9,222 nucleotides of DNA from an uncultured Planctomycetaceae bacterium. Lineage in GTDB: Bacteria > Planctomycetota > Planctomycetia > Pirellulales > Pirellulaceae. A program made the position numbers and the translations under genes. Of the stretch, positions 1 to 6,622 are shown piece by piece (within the stretch, counting starts at the first letter, position 1; each line of letters starts with the position of its first letter). The stretch covers positions 1 to 9,222 of the forward strand of contig CALBSZ010000606.1 of the NCBI GenBank assembly GCA_937967665.1. Reading direction: 5' to 3'. The notes beneath the pieces are model-generated. The model was not told where the DNA came from. It worked only from the letters and a program-made list of their open reading frames with translations, and did no database searches.

Positions 1-135
1 CAACACGCCCCAGCCGAGGATGGCGATCACTAGCAACAACACGACCAGCTTGTTGTTCAGACAGAACCAGATGATCTTGTCGAGCACAGAGTGCCGCTCG
101 GGTGATTGGTTCGAGTTGTCGGAAACGGATGCCAT
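1..135 (-). CDS. RND heavy-metal efflux permease, N-terminal fragment (partial, runs off the window)
   Basis: Only the first 45 residues are inside the window. They read MASVSDN..., a polar cytoplasmic start, then DKIIWFCLNNKLVVLLLVIA, then ILGWGVL. A short amphipathic start leading into the first membrane helix, with the 'I(I/V)xFxLxNKxxVLLLxxxI' look, is typical of CusA/CzcA-family inner-membrane proton antiporters. The start is ATG at 135, 33 bases after the stop of the CusB-type adaptor, so the pair looks like a cusBA operon. No strong Shine-Dalgarno sequence precedes it (only a weak GAACGAAG), which suggests coupling to the adaptor. This is a second permease gene, distinct from the one at the other end of the window, where only the C-terminal part is seen. 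Metal specificity cannot be judged, because all metal-site residues lie outside. Confidence 0.82.
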   Translation of the reverse strand, partial: MASVSDNSNQSPERHSVLDKIIWFCLNNKLVVLLLVIAILGWGVL

Positions 136-168
136 CTTCGTTCTTGCCGAAAGCCACGGACGGGAGTC

Positions 169-2568
169 CTACGGATGTTTGTGGTTGTGTCCCTCGTGCT
201 CGGCGGGAGACGTTTGGTCATCGTTTGGCGAGATCAAGCTGACCCGATCGGCGCACTTGAGCATCGTCGCGCCGTAATAGGGGTTGCGGGGCTGGTCATT
301 CGCTTGCAGCCAGCTTGCTCCACGGTTCTTAAACGCCATCGGGCAATGCAACTCGAAGATCGGCCCAGCGTCGCCCACTCCAAAGGATTTGACCAGCGCG
401 ATCATTTCATCCGAGAGCAAAGCAAATGTTGAACGTGCCGCTTTGATGTCGGCAGCTTGATTCAGCTCGGACACGATCTTCGCGAGGTTGTCTTGCTCCT
501 TCCGCCACACCGAGGCGGCGTCGCCTTCGAGATTGCTGGCGTCGATTGAGGCGAGTATCGGTTGAAGTTTTCCGATGCCCTGCTTGGCTGCGGGAAAATT
601 GTCAGCGGCGAGTGCCTGGCCAATCGGATGGTAGGCGTGCCATAGCCGCGCGAGTTGCGCCTGAAAGGCTGGTGGGACGTCGAGTTTGACCAGAAGGCGT
701 TTGTGATCCTCGTGAACCAAGCCAAAGTCATCGCGGACACGCTGAATGTGACGCTTCAGCACCACGTACAGGCGATCGGCATCCCGTAACGTTTCGGCTT
801 CGCGGCCCTCGGCGACGTCGTTTCCTAGCAGCATCGCGTACTCACGCCACAGCATTTCGGCGTGCCCGACGAGGAGCTTCTGGTCAACCTTCGCTAACTC
901 CACGCCTAGGCCGGCGAAAGCCGCACGAACCTTGGCTAGGTCGGTCCCCTCGATCGCTGCCGTCACTCGATCGTAAGCCGCGATGACTTGCTCAAGCTGT
1001 GACTTGAACTGCGACGGCAAGACCATTTGATTCCCGTGTGTTTCTCCCTCTGTTCGTTTCTCATCGCCCCCGTGTCCGCCGTGGTCGTGACCACCTCCAC
1101 CACCGCCTTCCGGTGTCATCATCGACGGCTTCGCAGAGATTTGAAGTGCGCTGTCGAGTTTGAAGTTGCCGTTGGTGACAACTAGCTCGCCCTCTTTCAA
1201 CCCGTGCCTAACGAGGTAGTACTCACCAGCTCGCGGACCGAGGACTATCTCGCGTCCTTCAAATGTGGGTTCCTTGGCCCTCGGGACTTCAACGTAGACG
1301 ATGGCCCGCTTACCGGTCACGAGCGCCGCCGAAGCAGGAATCACCAGAGGTCGTGATGCGGAGTCCGGTTCGGCTGTCACGTAACCCAACGTTTCGGCCC
1401 TGACCAGCGGCATGCCACAAATGTCACATTTGCCGGGCTCGTCCTTGACGATCTCGGGGTGCATTGGACTCATCCACTTGCCGACCAGCGCAGCGTCCAT
1501 CACACGCCCACCGGCGGCTACTCGCGAACGCACGGTCGCCCGCACGAACATCTCGGGCTTCAGTCGCCCGTCCTCGTTGGCCACGTTCACTCGGACCTTG
1601 ACCATCCGCGTCTCCTTGTTAAAAACCGTATCAATGAAGGCAATGCGTCCGTTAAATGTCTCACCTGGATAGGCCTCCGTGGTGAATTCGACGTCCTGGC
1701 CGTACCGCAGCCACTGCAGGTCCGACTCATAGGCGTCGAGTTTCACCCACACCTGTCTCAAGTCGGCGACGGTGTAGATGCGATCGCCCGTTCGCACGCG
1801 GTCACCCTCTTGTCGCAACTTCTCGATGACGATGCCAGCGATGGGTGAGTAGATGGTGATGTGATCAGCAGGCGTTCCTCGCTGTTCGATTTCCTTGATC
1901 TGGTCGCCCGTCAGACCGAGCAGCCGTAGCTTTTCACGCGCAGACGCGGCAAGGTCTAACGGTTGGATGAGCGTCGTGGACGGCCGCGTCCGTCGGTTCT
2001 TGAGGGCTTCAATCAACTCTGCCTGGGCCGAGTACAATTCTTCGCTGTAGATGTAGACAAGATGATCGCCCTTCTTGACCTCGATTCCGGTGTAATCGAC
2101 ATATAGGCGATCCAATCGGCCGGATACCCAGGCTGTGATGTGAGAGAGCCGTGTTTCGTCATATTCAATCTTCCCGACCATGCGAACATCGGCAGTGACA
2201 TAACGACGCTCGGCCGGCGTGGTTGCGATGTTCATCAGCTTGCGTGCAGTGGGGCTGATCGTGATCGTGCGCACACCTCCGGCAGATGAAGTGACGGGAA
2301 CGAGGTCCATTCCGCAGAGCGGGCAATCGCCCGGTCCATTGCGACGAATTTGCGGGTGCATCGAGCACGTCCAGATCTTCGGCGCATCGGAGTGTTGAGC
2401 ATGGCCGTTCCCGGCAGTTTCATCGGTCGGCGAACTCGGCCTTCCTTTGAAACTCCACACTACAGAAAACCCGATTGCAAGCAGCACGAGTGCCTGGACG
2501 AGCCACAACTTCCCCCAATGCTTCGCGTAAAAGTTGCGGCACGATTCGGTCTGAAATGGATTTTGCAT
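169..2568 (-). CDS. cusB: CusB-type periplasmic adaptor with two heavy-metal-binding domains and a C-terminal DUF3347 domain
   Basis: 799 residues from ATG 2568. This is the membrane-fusion subunit that links an RND pump to an outer-membrane channel. One membrane anchor (about residues 21-39) is followed by a first HMBD-type metal domain (65-91: WTCSMHP then CPLCGM). Next come the adaptor lipoyl, hairpin and beta-barrel parts (about 100-350). A second HMBD (364-389: WMSPMHP then CDICGM) is inserted before the membrane-proximal part (about 395-480), and a Gly/His linker covers 487-501. The last 280 residues resemble DUF3347, ending in HCPMAF (741-746), NPYYG (762-766) and a Cys at 772, then a His-rich tail. 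E. coli CusB is about 400 residues, so this is roughly double. The gene starts within 20 bases of the anti-sigma stop and precedes a permease by 33 bases. Copper/silver is the likely substrate, inferred from the Met/His/Cys domains. Confidence 0.92.
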   Translation of the reverse strand: MQNPFQTESCRNFYAKHWGKLWLVQALVLLAIGFSVVWSFKGRPSSPTDETAGNGHAQHSDAPKIWTCSMHPQIRRNGPGDCPLCGMDLVPVTSSAGGVRTITISPTARKLMNIATTPAERRYVTADVRMVGKIEYDETRLSHITAWVSGRLDRLYVDYTGIEVKKGDHLVYIYSEELYSAQAELIEALKNRRTRPSTTLIQPLDLAASAREKLRLLGLTGDQIKEIEQRGTPADHITIYSPIAGIVIEKLRQEGDRVRTGDRIYTVADLRQVWVKLDAYESDLQWLRYGQDVEFTTEAYPGETFNGRIAFIDTVFNKETRMVKVRVNVANEDGRLKPEMFVRATVRSRVAAGGRVMDAALVGKWMSPMHPEIVKDEPGKCDICGMPLVRAETLGYVTAEPDSASRPLVIPASAALVTGKRAIVYVEVPRAKEPTFEGREIVLGPRAGEYYLVRHGLKEGELVVTNGNFKLDSALQISAKPSMMTPEGGGGGGHDHGGHGGDEKRTEGETHGNQMVLPSQFKSQLEQVIAAYDRVTAAIEGTDLAKVRAAFAGLGVELAKVDQKLLVGHAEMLWREYAMLLGNDVAEGREAETLRDADRLYVVLKRHIQRVRDDFGLVHEDHKRLLVKLDVPPAFQAQLARLWHAYHPIGQALAADNFPAAKQGIGKLQPILASIDASNLEGDAASVWRKEQDNLAKIVSELNQAADIKAARSTFALLSDEMIALVKSFGVGDAGPIFELHCPMAFKNRGASWLQANDQPRNPYYGATMLKCADRVSLISPNDDQTSPAEHEGHNHKHP

Positions 2569-2574
2569 ATTAGA

Positions 2575-2580
2575 CCTCAC
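2575..2580 (-). promoter_or_regulatory. Ribosome binding site that decides the cusB start
   Basis: On the minus strand GTGAGG is followed by TCTAAT and then ATG (2568-2566). TGAGG at this spacing is a good Shine-Dalgarno match for the ATG. The alternative in-frame GTG at 2580 is part of that very motif and has no ribosome binding site of its own, so I prefer the 799-residue start over the 803-residue one. Confidence 0.6.
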
Positions 2581-2587
2581 AATCCGG

Positions 2588-3427
2588 CTATTTCGGCCTG
2601 ACTCGCTTGCGGTCGTCCAGCCACGCCACCAACTGATTGATTTCCTCTAGATCGCGTGCTCCGATCACTGTGATGTGCCGGCGTCCCTGCTGCCAACCAA
2701 CAACCAGGTCACTGTCCACCTGCATCAAACTGCACCGCTTGCCACAACAGCTTGCCGCAACTGCCGGTCGATCACCGAACCAAACGGGCTGCTCTTCGTC
2801 GTGCTCGAAGATCGCGAACTTGCTACCATCATCACGCTCGCAAACACAACCGACGCAGGTGCAACACGGCATCTTCATCACATGCGTCGAAACGAGCGTC
2901 ATCCCGTCGGGCAAACCGTCGGCAACCGATGGTCTGTAACCCAGTTGCTCTGCGGCGGCTTCGATCTCGACCGGATGTCCGTCGTATTTTGCGGCCAAGA
3001 GTTGCTGCGCTTTGGCAGGGTCTTGGGGAAACAGTTCCAAATACTCGTCGAAATCCACAGCAAGATGATCATGCTCATTGGGCGCGTGCCACGACTGGTA
3101 TGCCCACCACCCGATGCCGACGGCGATCAAAAGTGACGCTGCCAATGTTAGAAGTCTCGGTGTCGTGAGGGGCGAGCGACGCTTCTGTTCCACTGGTTGA
3201 AACGCCGGCTCTTCGTCGAGCTGCCTTTCGAGTTCCTCCCAGATCTCTGAAGGGGGATCAGGTGTAGCCACACTCGTTGCCAGCGCGGAGAGCTTTTCAA
3301 ACCCAGCCAATTGGCGCGCACACTCGGAACAGCCGTCGAGATGCACCTTGACGTCTGCATGCTTGTCGTCGGGCAATTCCCCGTCGTAGTAAGCGGAAAG
3401 CAGTTCCTGAACGTCAGGGCAGTTCAT
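2588..3427 (-). CDS. Membrane anti-sigma factor with zinc-finger-like HxxxCxxC motif and Cys/Met-rich extracytoplasmic domain
   Basis: 279 residues. The ATG at 3427 overlaps the sigma-factor stop (ATGA), the usual arrangement for a translationally coupled sigma/anti-sigma pair. Longer upstream reading in this frame is only overlap with the sigma gene. Residues 1-40 form a short anti-sigma domain with H29-x3-C33-x2-C36 (the ZAS motif) and an additional Cys at position 3; it should bind the sigma factor in the cytoplasm. A single membrane helix spans about 91-112. Beyond it is a domain of about 165 residues outside the inner membrane with two Cys clusters: MKMPCCTCVGCVC (184-196) and CCGKRCSLM (227-235). 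Eight cysteines and several methionines there are consistent with soft-metal binding. Position between sigma factor and cusB suggests the protein releases the sigma factor on metal stress. The sensing role is inference; the anti-sigma role is well supported. Confidence 0.87.
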   Translation of the reverse strand: MNCPDVQELLSAYYDGELPDDKHADVKVHLDGCSECARQLAGFEKLSALATSVATPDPPSEIWEELERQLDEEPAFQPVEQKRRSPLTTPRLLTLAASLLIAVGIGWWAYQSWHAPNEHDHLAVDFDEYLELFPQDPAKAQQLLAAKYDGHPVEIEAAAEQLGYRPSVADGLPDGMTLVSTHVMKMPCCTCVGCVCERDDGSKFAIFEHDEEQPVWFGDRPAVAASCCGKRCSLMQVDSDLVVGWQQGRRHITVIGARDLEEINQLVAWLDDRKRVRPK

Positions 3428-3996
3428 GGTTCCCAACCCAATTCGGTGAGATGTTGTTGCAGTTCGCGTCGTGCTCGATTCAGTCGTGATCCTACCGTTC
3501 CTTCTGGAATGCCCGTCGTTTCTGCGATGTCTTGGTACGACAGTCTTTCCACCTCGCGTAACACAAAGATCGAACGCAATTCGGGCTCTAGCCGCGCCAG
3601 CGCCTGCTCCAGCAGTTCCTTTTGCTCGTCTCGTTGCAGGTCCCGTTGGTTGCTCATCGGCTCGCGTGTTAGAGGTTGAAACTTCCAACGGTGTCCCTTG
3701 CGCAGATGTTGAAGTCCCTCATTGACGGCAAGCCGATACAGCCAGGTGTCGAACTTCGAGCGGCCCGCAAACTGGTCAATCTTGCGGAACACCTGCAGGA
3801 AAACCTGCTGTGTCAAATCTGCCGCGTCCTGCAATCCAACGGTACGAACCATGAGCCGATACACCTGCTGATGGCACAAATCGTACAATTGCCGCTGCGC
3901 TTCACGTTCGCCGCGGCGACAACGCTCCAACACGTCCGCGAATTCCGCGGGCGAGTCGGCAGGGTCGTTCAATTGCTTTTTCTTTTTGGATGCCAT
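3424..3996 (-). CDS. ECF-family RNA polymerase sigma factor (RpoE-like)
   Basis: 190 residues, the usual ECF size. A basic start (MASKKKK) is followed by sigma region 2 at about 35-100, with DAADLTQQVFLQVF (57-70) for core binding and KFDTWLYRLAVN (81-92) for -10 recognition. A short linker leads to region 4 at about 128-183, with LEPELRSIFVLREVE, SYQDIAETTGIPEGTV and SRLNRARREL forming the -35-binding helix-turn-helix. There is no region 3, as expected for this class. It should direct RNA polymerase to stress promoters, probably including the one for its own operon. The start ATG overlaps the stop of a small upstream ORF (TGATG), and no good Shine-Dalgarno sequence stands directly before it, so translation may depend on coupling. 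The anti-sigma gene follows with an ATGA overlap and metal efflux genes follow that, so the regulon is probably metal efflux. Confidence 0.95.
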   Translation of the reverse strand: MASKKKKQLNDPADSPAEFADVLERCRRGEREAQRQLYDLCHQQVYRLMVRTVGLQDAADLTQQVFLQVFRKIDQFAGRSKFDTWLYRLAVNEGLQHLRKGHRWKFQPLTREPMSNQRDLQRDEQKELLEQALARLEPELRSIFVLREVERLSYQDIAETTGIPEGTVGSRLNRARRELQQHLTELGWEP

Positions 3997-4226
3997 CAGG
4001 CGTTTAATTCTTCACGCAAAATCGAGGAAATCTGTCGCGATGGAAGTCCTGCAATGACAATGGATTCCGACGCGACGATCACGACCTGTTCATCGTACCG
4101 AAGGTCTAGCAGATTCTGGAATCGTGGCTTTGTATTTGGATCGTCTGGAATCTCGTGAAGTTTAGCGGCGCTTGGTGCATCTAACAGCGAAAGTGCGTAG
4201 CCTTCGACTTCAACGCTCGTTTCCAC
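3996..4226 (-). CDS. Possible small coupled ORF upstream of the sigma factor (unknown function)
   Basis: I do not recognise the product. From GTG 4226 it would be 76 residues; an in-frame ATG at 4274, preceded by AAGG at five bases, would give 92 residues but would overlap the divergent lipoprotein start. The reading frame is unusually protein-like: mixed hydrophobic and charged segments such as EGYALSLLDAPSAAKLHEI, DLRYDEQVVIVASESIVIAG and the end SSILREELNA. It has neither the Arg/Ser-rich look of shadow ORFs nor any Cys, signal peptide or membrane helix. Its TGA overlaps the sigma ATG (TGATG), a coupling signature. Against it, no good ribosome binding site supports GTG 4226, and this stretch must also carry the promoters for the divergent genes. 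It may instead be the tail of a truncated gene. The end is more secure than the start. Confidence 0.42.
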   Translation of the reverse strand: METSVEVEGYALSLLDAPSAAKLHEIPDDPNTKPRFQNLLDLRYDEQVVIVASESIVIAGLPSRQISSILREELNA

Positions 4227-4245
4227 TTGCAATGGGAGGAATCCG

Positions 4246-4623
4246 ATGAAACAGTTTACGGCTTTCGCAGCCATTATTGCCTTATTGTCATTCGCGCTGA
4301 GTGGCTGCAGTTCGTCCTCAACTGAACCAGCCGATTCGGGTCCATCAGCCACGGCCAACGACCACAATGGGGACCATGCCCACGATGGGGATGGCCAATC
4401 CGACATGGACAAGATGAAAGCGGAACTCGCGAAACTGTCGCCAGAGGATGCGGTTTCGGCAGAGAAGCAGCACATCTGCCCCGTCAGCGGGAAGATGCTC
4501 GGCACGATGGGCGCGCCGCAGAAGGTGGACGTCGATGGCCGGTCCGTGTGGATTTGCTGCGCGGGTTGCGAGGATACGCTTCTGGACAGCCCCGCAGAGT
4601 ATCTCGCCAAACTCAAAGAGTGA
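4246..4623 (+). CDS. Periplasmic lipoprotein with His/Asp linker and one YHS-like CP...CCxxC metal module
   Basis: 125 residues on the opposite strand to all its neighbours, with a strong ribosome binding site (GGGAGGA five bases before ATG). The signal peptide ends in the lipobox LSGC, with Cys 21 as the lipid attachment site. A Ser/Thr-rich stretch then leads to a His/Asp-rich tract (DHNGDHAHDGDG, 39-50). The C-terminal module begins CPVSGKMLGTMG (78-89) and continues through VDVDGRSVWICCAGC (94-108) to SPAEYLAKL. The spacing C78-x25-C104-C105-x2-C108 resembles a YHS metal domain, with Ser where the second Cys would be and CCxxC where CSxxC is usual. Met 84 and Met 88 add soft-metal ligands. 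It probably binds copper or a similar metal at a membrane surface. It shares the module with the protein at 6623-7090. The function is inferred from motif and context; I know of no characterised relative. Confidence 0.88.
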   Translation: MKQFTAFAAIIALLSFALSGCSSSSTEPADSGPSATANDHNGDHAHDGDGQSDMDKMKAELAKLSPEDAVSAEKQHICPVSGKMLGTMGAPQKVDVDGRSVWICCAGCEDTLLDSPAEYLAKLKE

Positions 4624-4647
4624 TGGCGATCACAACATTCCTTTGCA

Positions 4648-4902
4648 CTATTCCGATTCGACATCATTGTTAGTTCGTTCATCCGCGTCGTCCGATGGCT
4701 GCGGATGTGATGCCAAGTAATTTGACGCCGCGCATGAGTGGCACACGCAGCCTTCGTAGTGCGTGTACGGAAGTGGCGAGGGTGTACAGTACTTACAATC
4801 GACATAGCAACCGGAATAGCTGTGGTACGCTGGTGCGCATCCCGCAGTCAACGTTAGGGCCAGCGGCAGAATCGACCGCAGCCATGTTTTGGAATTCGTC
4901 AT
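4648..4902 (-). CDS. Small Cys-rich lipoprotein in the metal efflux cluster
   Basis: 84 residues. The signal peptide (MTNSKTWLRSILPLALTLTA) ends in the lipobox TAGC, with Cys 22 as the lipidated residue. The mature part is rich in Tyr, Ser and Cys: C32, C36 and C39 in GCYVDCKYC, then C52, C54 and C57 in GCVCHSC with a His between. Two three-Cys clusters about 13 residues apart could hold metal ions or form disulfides. The tail is acidic and polar. AAGGGGG lies a few bases before the ATG as the ribosome binding site. It starts 57 bases after the outer-membrane channel stop on the same strand, so it is probably the last gene of that unit. Its end lies 24 bases from the end of the convergent plus-strand lipoprotein, with no clear terminator between them. 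Similar short Cys-rich lipoproteins are, as far as I recall, found beside RND metal pumps in planctomycetes. No biochemical function is known to me. Confidence 0.8.
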   Translation of the reverse strand: MTNSKTWLRSILPLALTLTAGCAPAYHSYSGCYVDCKYCTPSPLPYTHYEGCVCHSCAASNYLASHPQPSDDADERTNNDVESE

Positions 4903-4959
4903 TGGTTCCCCCTTGTTCGCAGCGCGGCGCTGCTGAGTCTTCAGTCTGACCTGTTTCTT

Positions 4960-6384
4960 CTATCGTGGTGGCAGTAAAGGTTGTGGTTCCTCGCGAGGTG
5001 TTGGTATCGCTTCACTGCTTGGGCCCGTAAAGCCGCCAACCACGCGTTCCAGTTCCGCCAGCGTCTGCCGTAAGGAAGCTTCCAGGCGCCGGTAGCTAAT
5101 CTCATAACGCAGTAACTGTCGCCAGTTGTCGATCAACTGCAGGAAGTCAACTTCTCCGGTGTTGTAAGCTCGGCTCGACACTTCAAGTGTCTGTCGAGCT
5201 TTCGGAAGGATGTCCTCACGGAACAACGTCAGCAGATCCTGCTGGCTTTGGGCCTGCGCGAATAGGTCCATGACTTCTTCGAGCGTCGCGTCGCGTAACG
5301 AATCATAGGTGCGGGCAGTGGAGACGGCCTTGGCTTCGGCAGAACGCACGGACGAGTCCAGCCGCTTGCGGTAAATCGGCAGATTGATGCCCGCGGTAAG
5401 CAGGAAGGAATCCCGTCCGTTGGCCACGGGGCTGATCCCGGCGCTGGCAACGTCGATCCACGTCGCTCCCAACGTCACGTCCGGCATGTAGTCGAGCCGG
5501 GCCAACTCGACGGCCCGTTGGTCTCGTTCGAGCGCCGCCAGTTGCGCGTGCAATTCTGGCCGAGCGGCCACCGCTTGACGCTGCAGCCATTCGAGATCGC
5601 GAGGCACTTGCTCCGTCGGAACACGATCGAGTGCGCGTACTTTAGTTTGTGGGGCGATGTGCAATATGCGGGCGAGACGCGCCTGTCCGCTTTCCAGTCG
5701 TTGCCGCAAGCGGATGAGTTCATTCTCGACGTTGGAGATTTCCAACTCCGCTCGCAGCAAGTCTTGCTGGCTGGCCTTTCCCTCTTTCTGTATCGCCTCT
5801 GCCACGTGCCCAATCTCGCCCGGCACCTTCTGCCCTGCCTCGGTGCCCGCACTCGCTTCCTCTATGAGATAGCGTTCGTAGTAGCTACGCTTGACTTTTG
5901 CAATCGTCGCCAGTTCAACGGCGGCCAGTTGAGCGCGGGCCACGTTGGTTTGTGATTCAACTAGTTCGGCGCGGGCACCGAGTTTCCCGTGCCAGGGGAA
6001 TTTCTGGTTTACTGCCAACGCGAACTCTTGTTGTCCCGCCGCAGTCTGAACTTGTTCCGGAAAGAAGGTCATGCCCAACTTCGGATCTTCTAGACTCGCG
6101 GCAACAGGAACCTGATGAGCAAAGGCTTCCATCTGCTTGCGCGCGGCCTGAATGTCGGGATTCTGGTTCAGCGCAAACTGGATGTACTCCTCGACCGAGT
6201 GTGGCCCTTCTAGGTGTGAGAACACCGGATTGACCGCTTCGACAGCCGGAGTAGCCGCGTGCCAGGCCTGATGCACTGACTGGGAAACGTGGGCGTACTC
6301 AGGATCTCTCACTTGATGGGCGGTCTTGCAACCGGCCAGCAAAGCGATCACGCCTGACAGACAGAATATGAATCGCACGGCCAT
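4960..6384 (-). CDS. TolC/CusC-family outer-membrane efflux lipoprotein
   Basis: 474 residues, the usual size for CusC/CzcC-type channels. The signal peptide ends in LLAGC, so Cys 19 should be lipidated. The mature protein shows the duplicated outer-membrane efflux fold. The first repeat spans about 62-260 (EEYIQFALNQNPDIQAARKQ, then long coiled-coil helices rich in Ala, Glu, Gln and Arg). The second spans about 265-455 (AVAARPELHAQLAALERDQ, then DYMPDVTLGATW, GINLPIYRK, and YNTGEVDFLQLIDNWRQLL near the end). A Pro-rich tail follows. The ATG is preceded by AGAGGGGG at six bases. It would form the outer-membrane exit duct of the tripartite pump, with the CusB-type adaptor and one of the RND permeases. 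It lies between the secreted YHS-like protein and the Cys-rich lipoprotein. Substrate cannot be read from this family; metal is inferred from context. Confidence 0.93.
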   Translation of the reverse strand: MAVRFIFCLSGVIALLAGCKTAHQVRDPEYAHVSQSVHQAWHAATPAVEAVNPVFSHLEGPHSVEEYIQFALNQNPDIQAARKQMEAFAHQVPVAASLEDPKLGMTFFPEQVQTAAGQQEFALAVNQKFPWHGKLGARAELVESQTNVARAQLAAVELATIAKVKRSYYERYLIEEASAGTEAGQKVPGEIGHVAEAIQKEGKASQQDLLRAELEISNVENELIRLRQRLESGQARLARILHIAPQTKVRALDRVPTEQVPRDLEWLQRQAVAARPELHAQLAALERDQRAVELARLDYMPDVTLGATWIDVASAGISPVANGRDSFLLTAGINLPIYRKRLDSSVRSAEAKAVSTARTYDSLRDATLEEVMDLFAQAQSQQDLLTLFREDILPKARQTLEVSSRAYNTGEVDFLQLIDNWRQLLRYEISYRRLEASLRQTLAELERVVGGFTGPSSEAIPTPREEPQPLLPPR

Positions 6385-6546
6385 CCGTGGCCCCCTCTTG
6401 GAAACGAATATCTACACATCATCACCATCGTTATCGGCAGAACTCATTTTGCCGAAACAGCCGACACAACCAGAACTTCCGGCGAAATCGGCAGTTGAGG
6501 TTGGTTTGTATCGGTTGCAGCGGTTGTGCGGGACTTGGCCGCCCCG
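6385..6546. other. Leader region of the outer-membrane channel gene, no gene seen
   Basis: About 160 bases between the hairpin at 6547-6594 and the ATG at 6384. I see no convincing ORF with a start and ribosome binding site on either strand. Because the preceding hairpin may stop transcription, a promoter for the channel gene could lie here, but no box stands out. The last bases before the ATG carry the AGAGGGGG ribosome binding site. Confidence 0.4.
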
Positions 6547-6594
6547 AAAAGCCTGAGCAACGTCGCGCCCGATAGCACTTGGTTGCCCAGGCTT
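6547..6594 (-). terminator. Probable intrinsic terminator after the YHS-like protein gene
   Basis: Reading on the minus strand, AAGCCTGGGCAAC (6594-6582) pairs with GTTGCTCAGGCTT (6561-6549) over 13 pairs with one G-U. The loop is 20 bases, and the T run (6550-6547) is short and partly within the stem. The hairpin begins 28 bases after the stop at 6623. The long stem favours a terminator or RNA-stabilising structure, while the short T tract makes it weak. A 9-base direct repeat (GCCCAGGCT on the plus strand at 6585-6593 and 6598-6606) supplies an alternative pairing arm. It would partly insulate the outer-membrane channel gene from upstream transcription. Confidence 0.5.
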
Positions 6595-6622
6595 ACCGCC
6601 CAGGCTCGTCAGGCACGATCGG

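Noticed and set aside
3428..3688. N-terminal extension of the anti-sigma frame into the sigma gene
   Set aside because: Arg/Ala/Thr-rich shadow of the sigma-factor coding sequence; ATG 3427 with the ATGA overlap and the classic anti-sigma start is far more likely.
4000..4245. Specific ECF-type promoter boxes for the divergent genes
   Set aside because: GAAC-like -35 candidates exist, but no -35/-10 pair at the right spacing is repeated before another gene of the cluster, so any choice would be arbitrary.
4624..4647. Bidirectional terminator between the convergent lipoprotein genes
   Set aside because: Only a 4-base inverted repeat (TGAT/ATCA) without a T run is visible; too weak to call.
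4275..4805. Long minus-strand extension of the small ORF upstream of the sigma factor
   Set aside because: It is antisense to the well-supported lipoprotein at 4246-4623 and part of the Cys-rich lipoprotein region, with Ser/Arg/Trp-rich shadow composition; only the portion below about 4274 looks like protein.
6412..6570. Open minus-strand frame with Cys/His residues (ends SSGCVGCFGKM... at TAG 6412)
   Set aside because: It looks faintly like a small metal-binding peptide, but has no ATG, GTG or TTG with a ribosome binding site nearby; the only ATG lies far upstream inside the secreted YHS-like gene. The hairpin at 6547-6594 also crosses it.
6326..6575. Plus-strand frames across the channel-gene leader
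   Set aside because: Composition is Arg/His/Ser-rich with no ribosome binding site, and they overlap the start of the outer-membrane channel gene.
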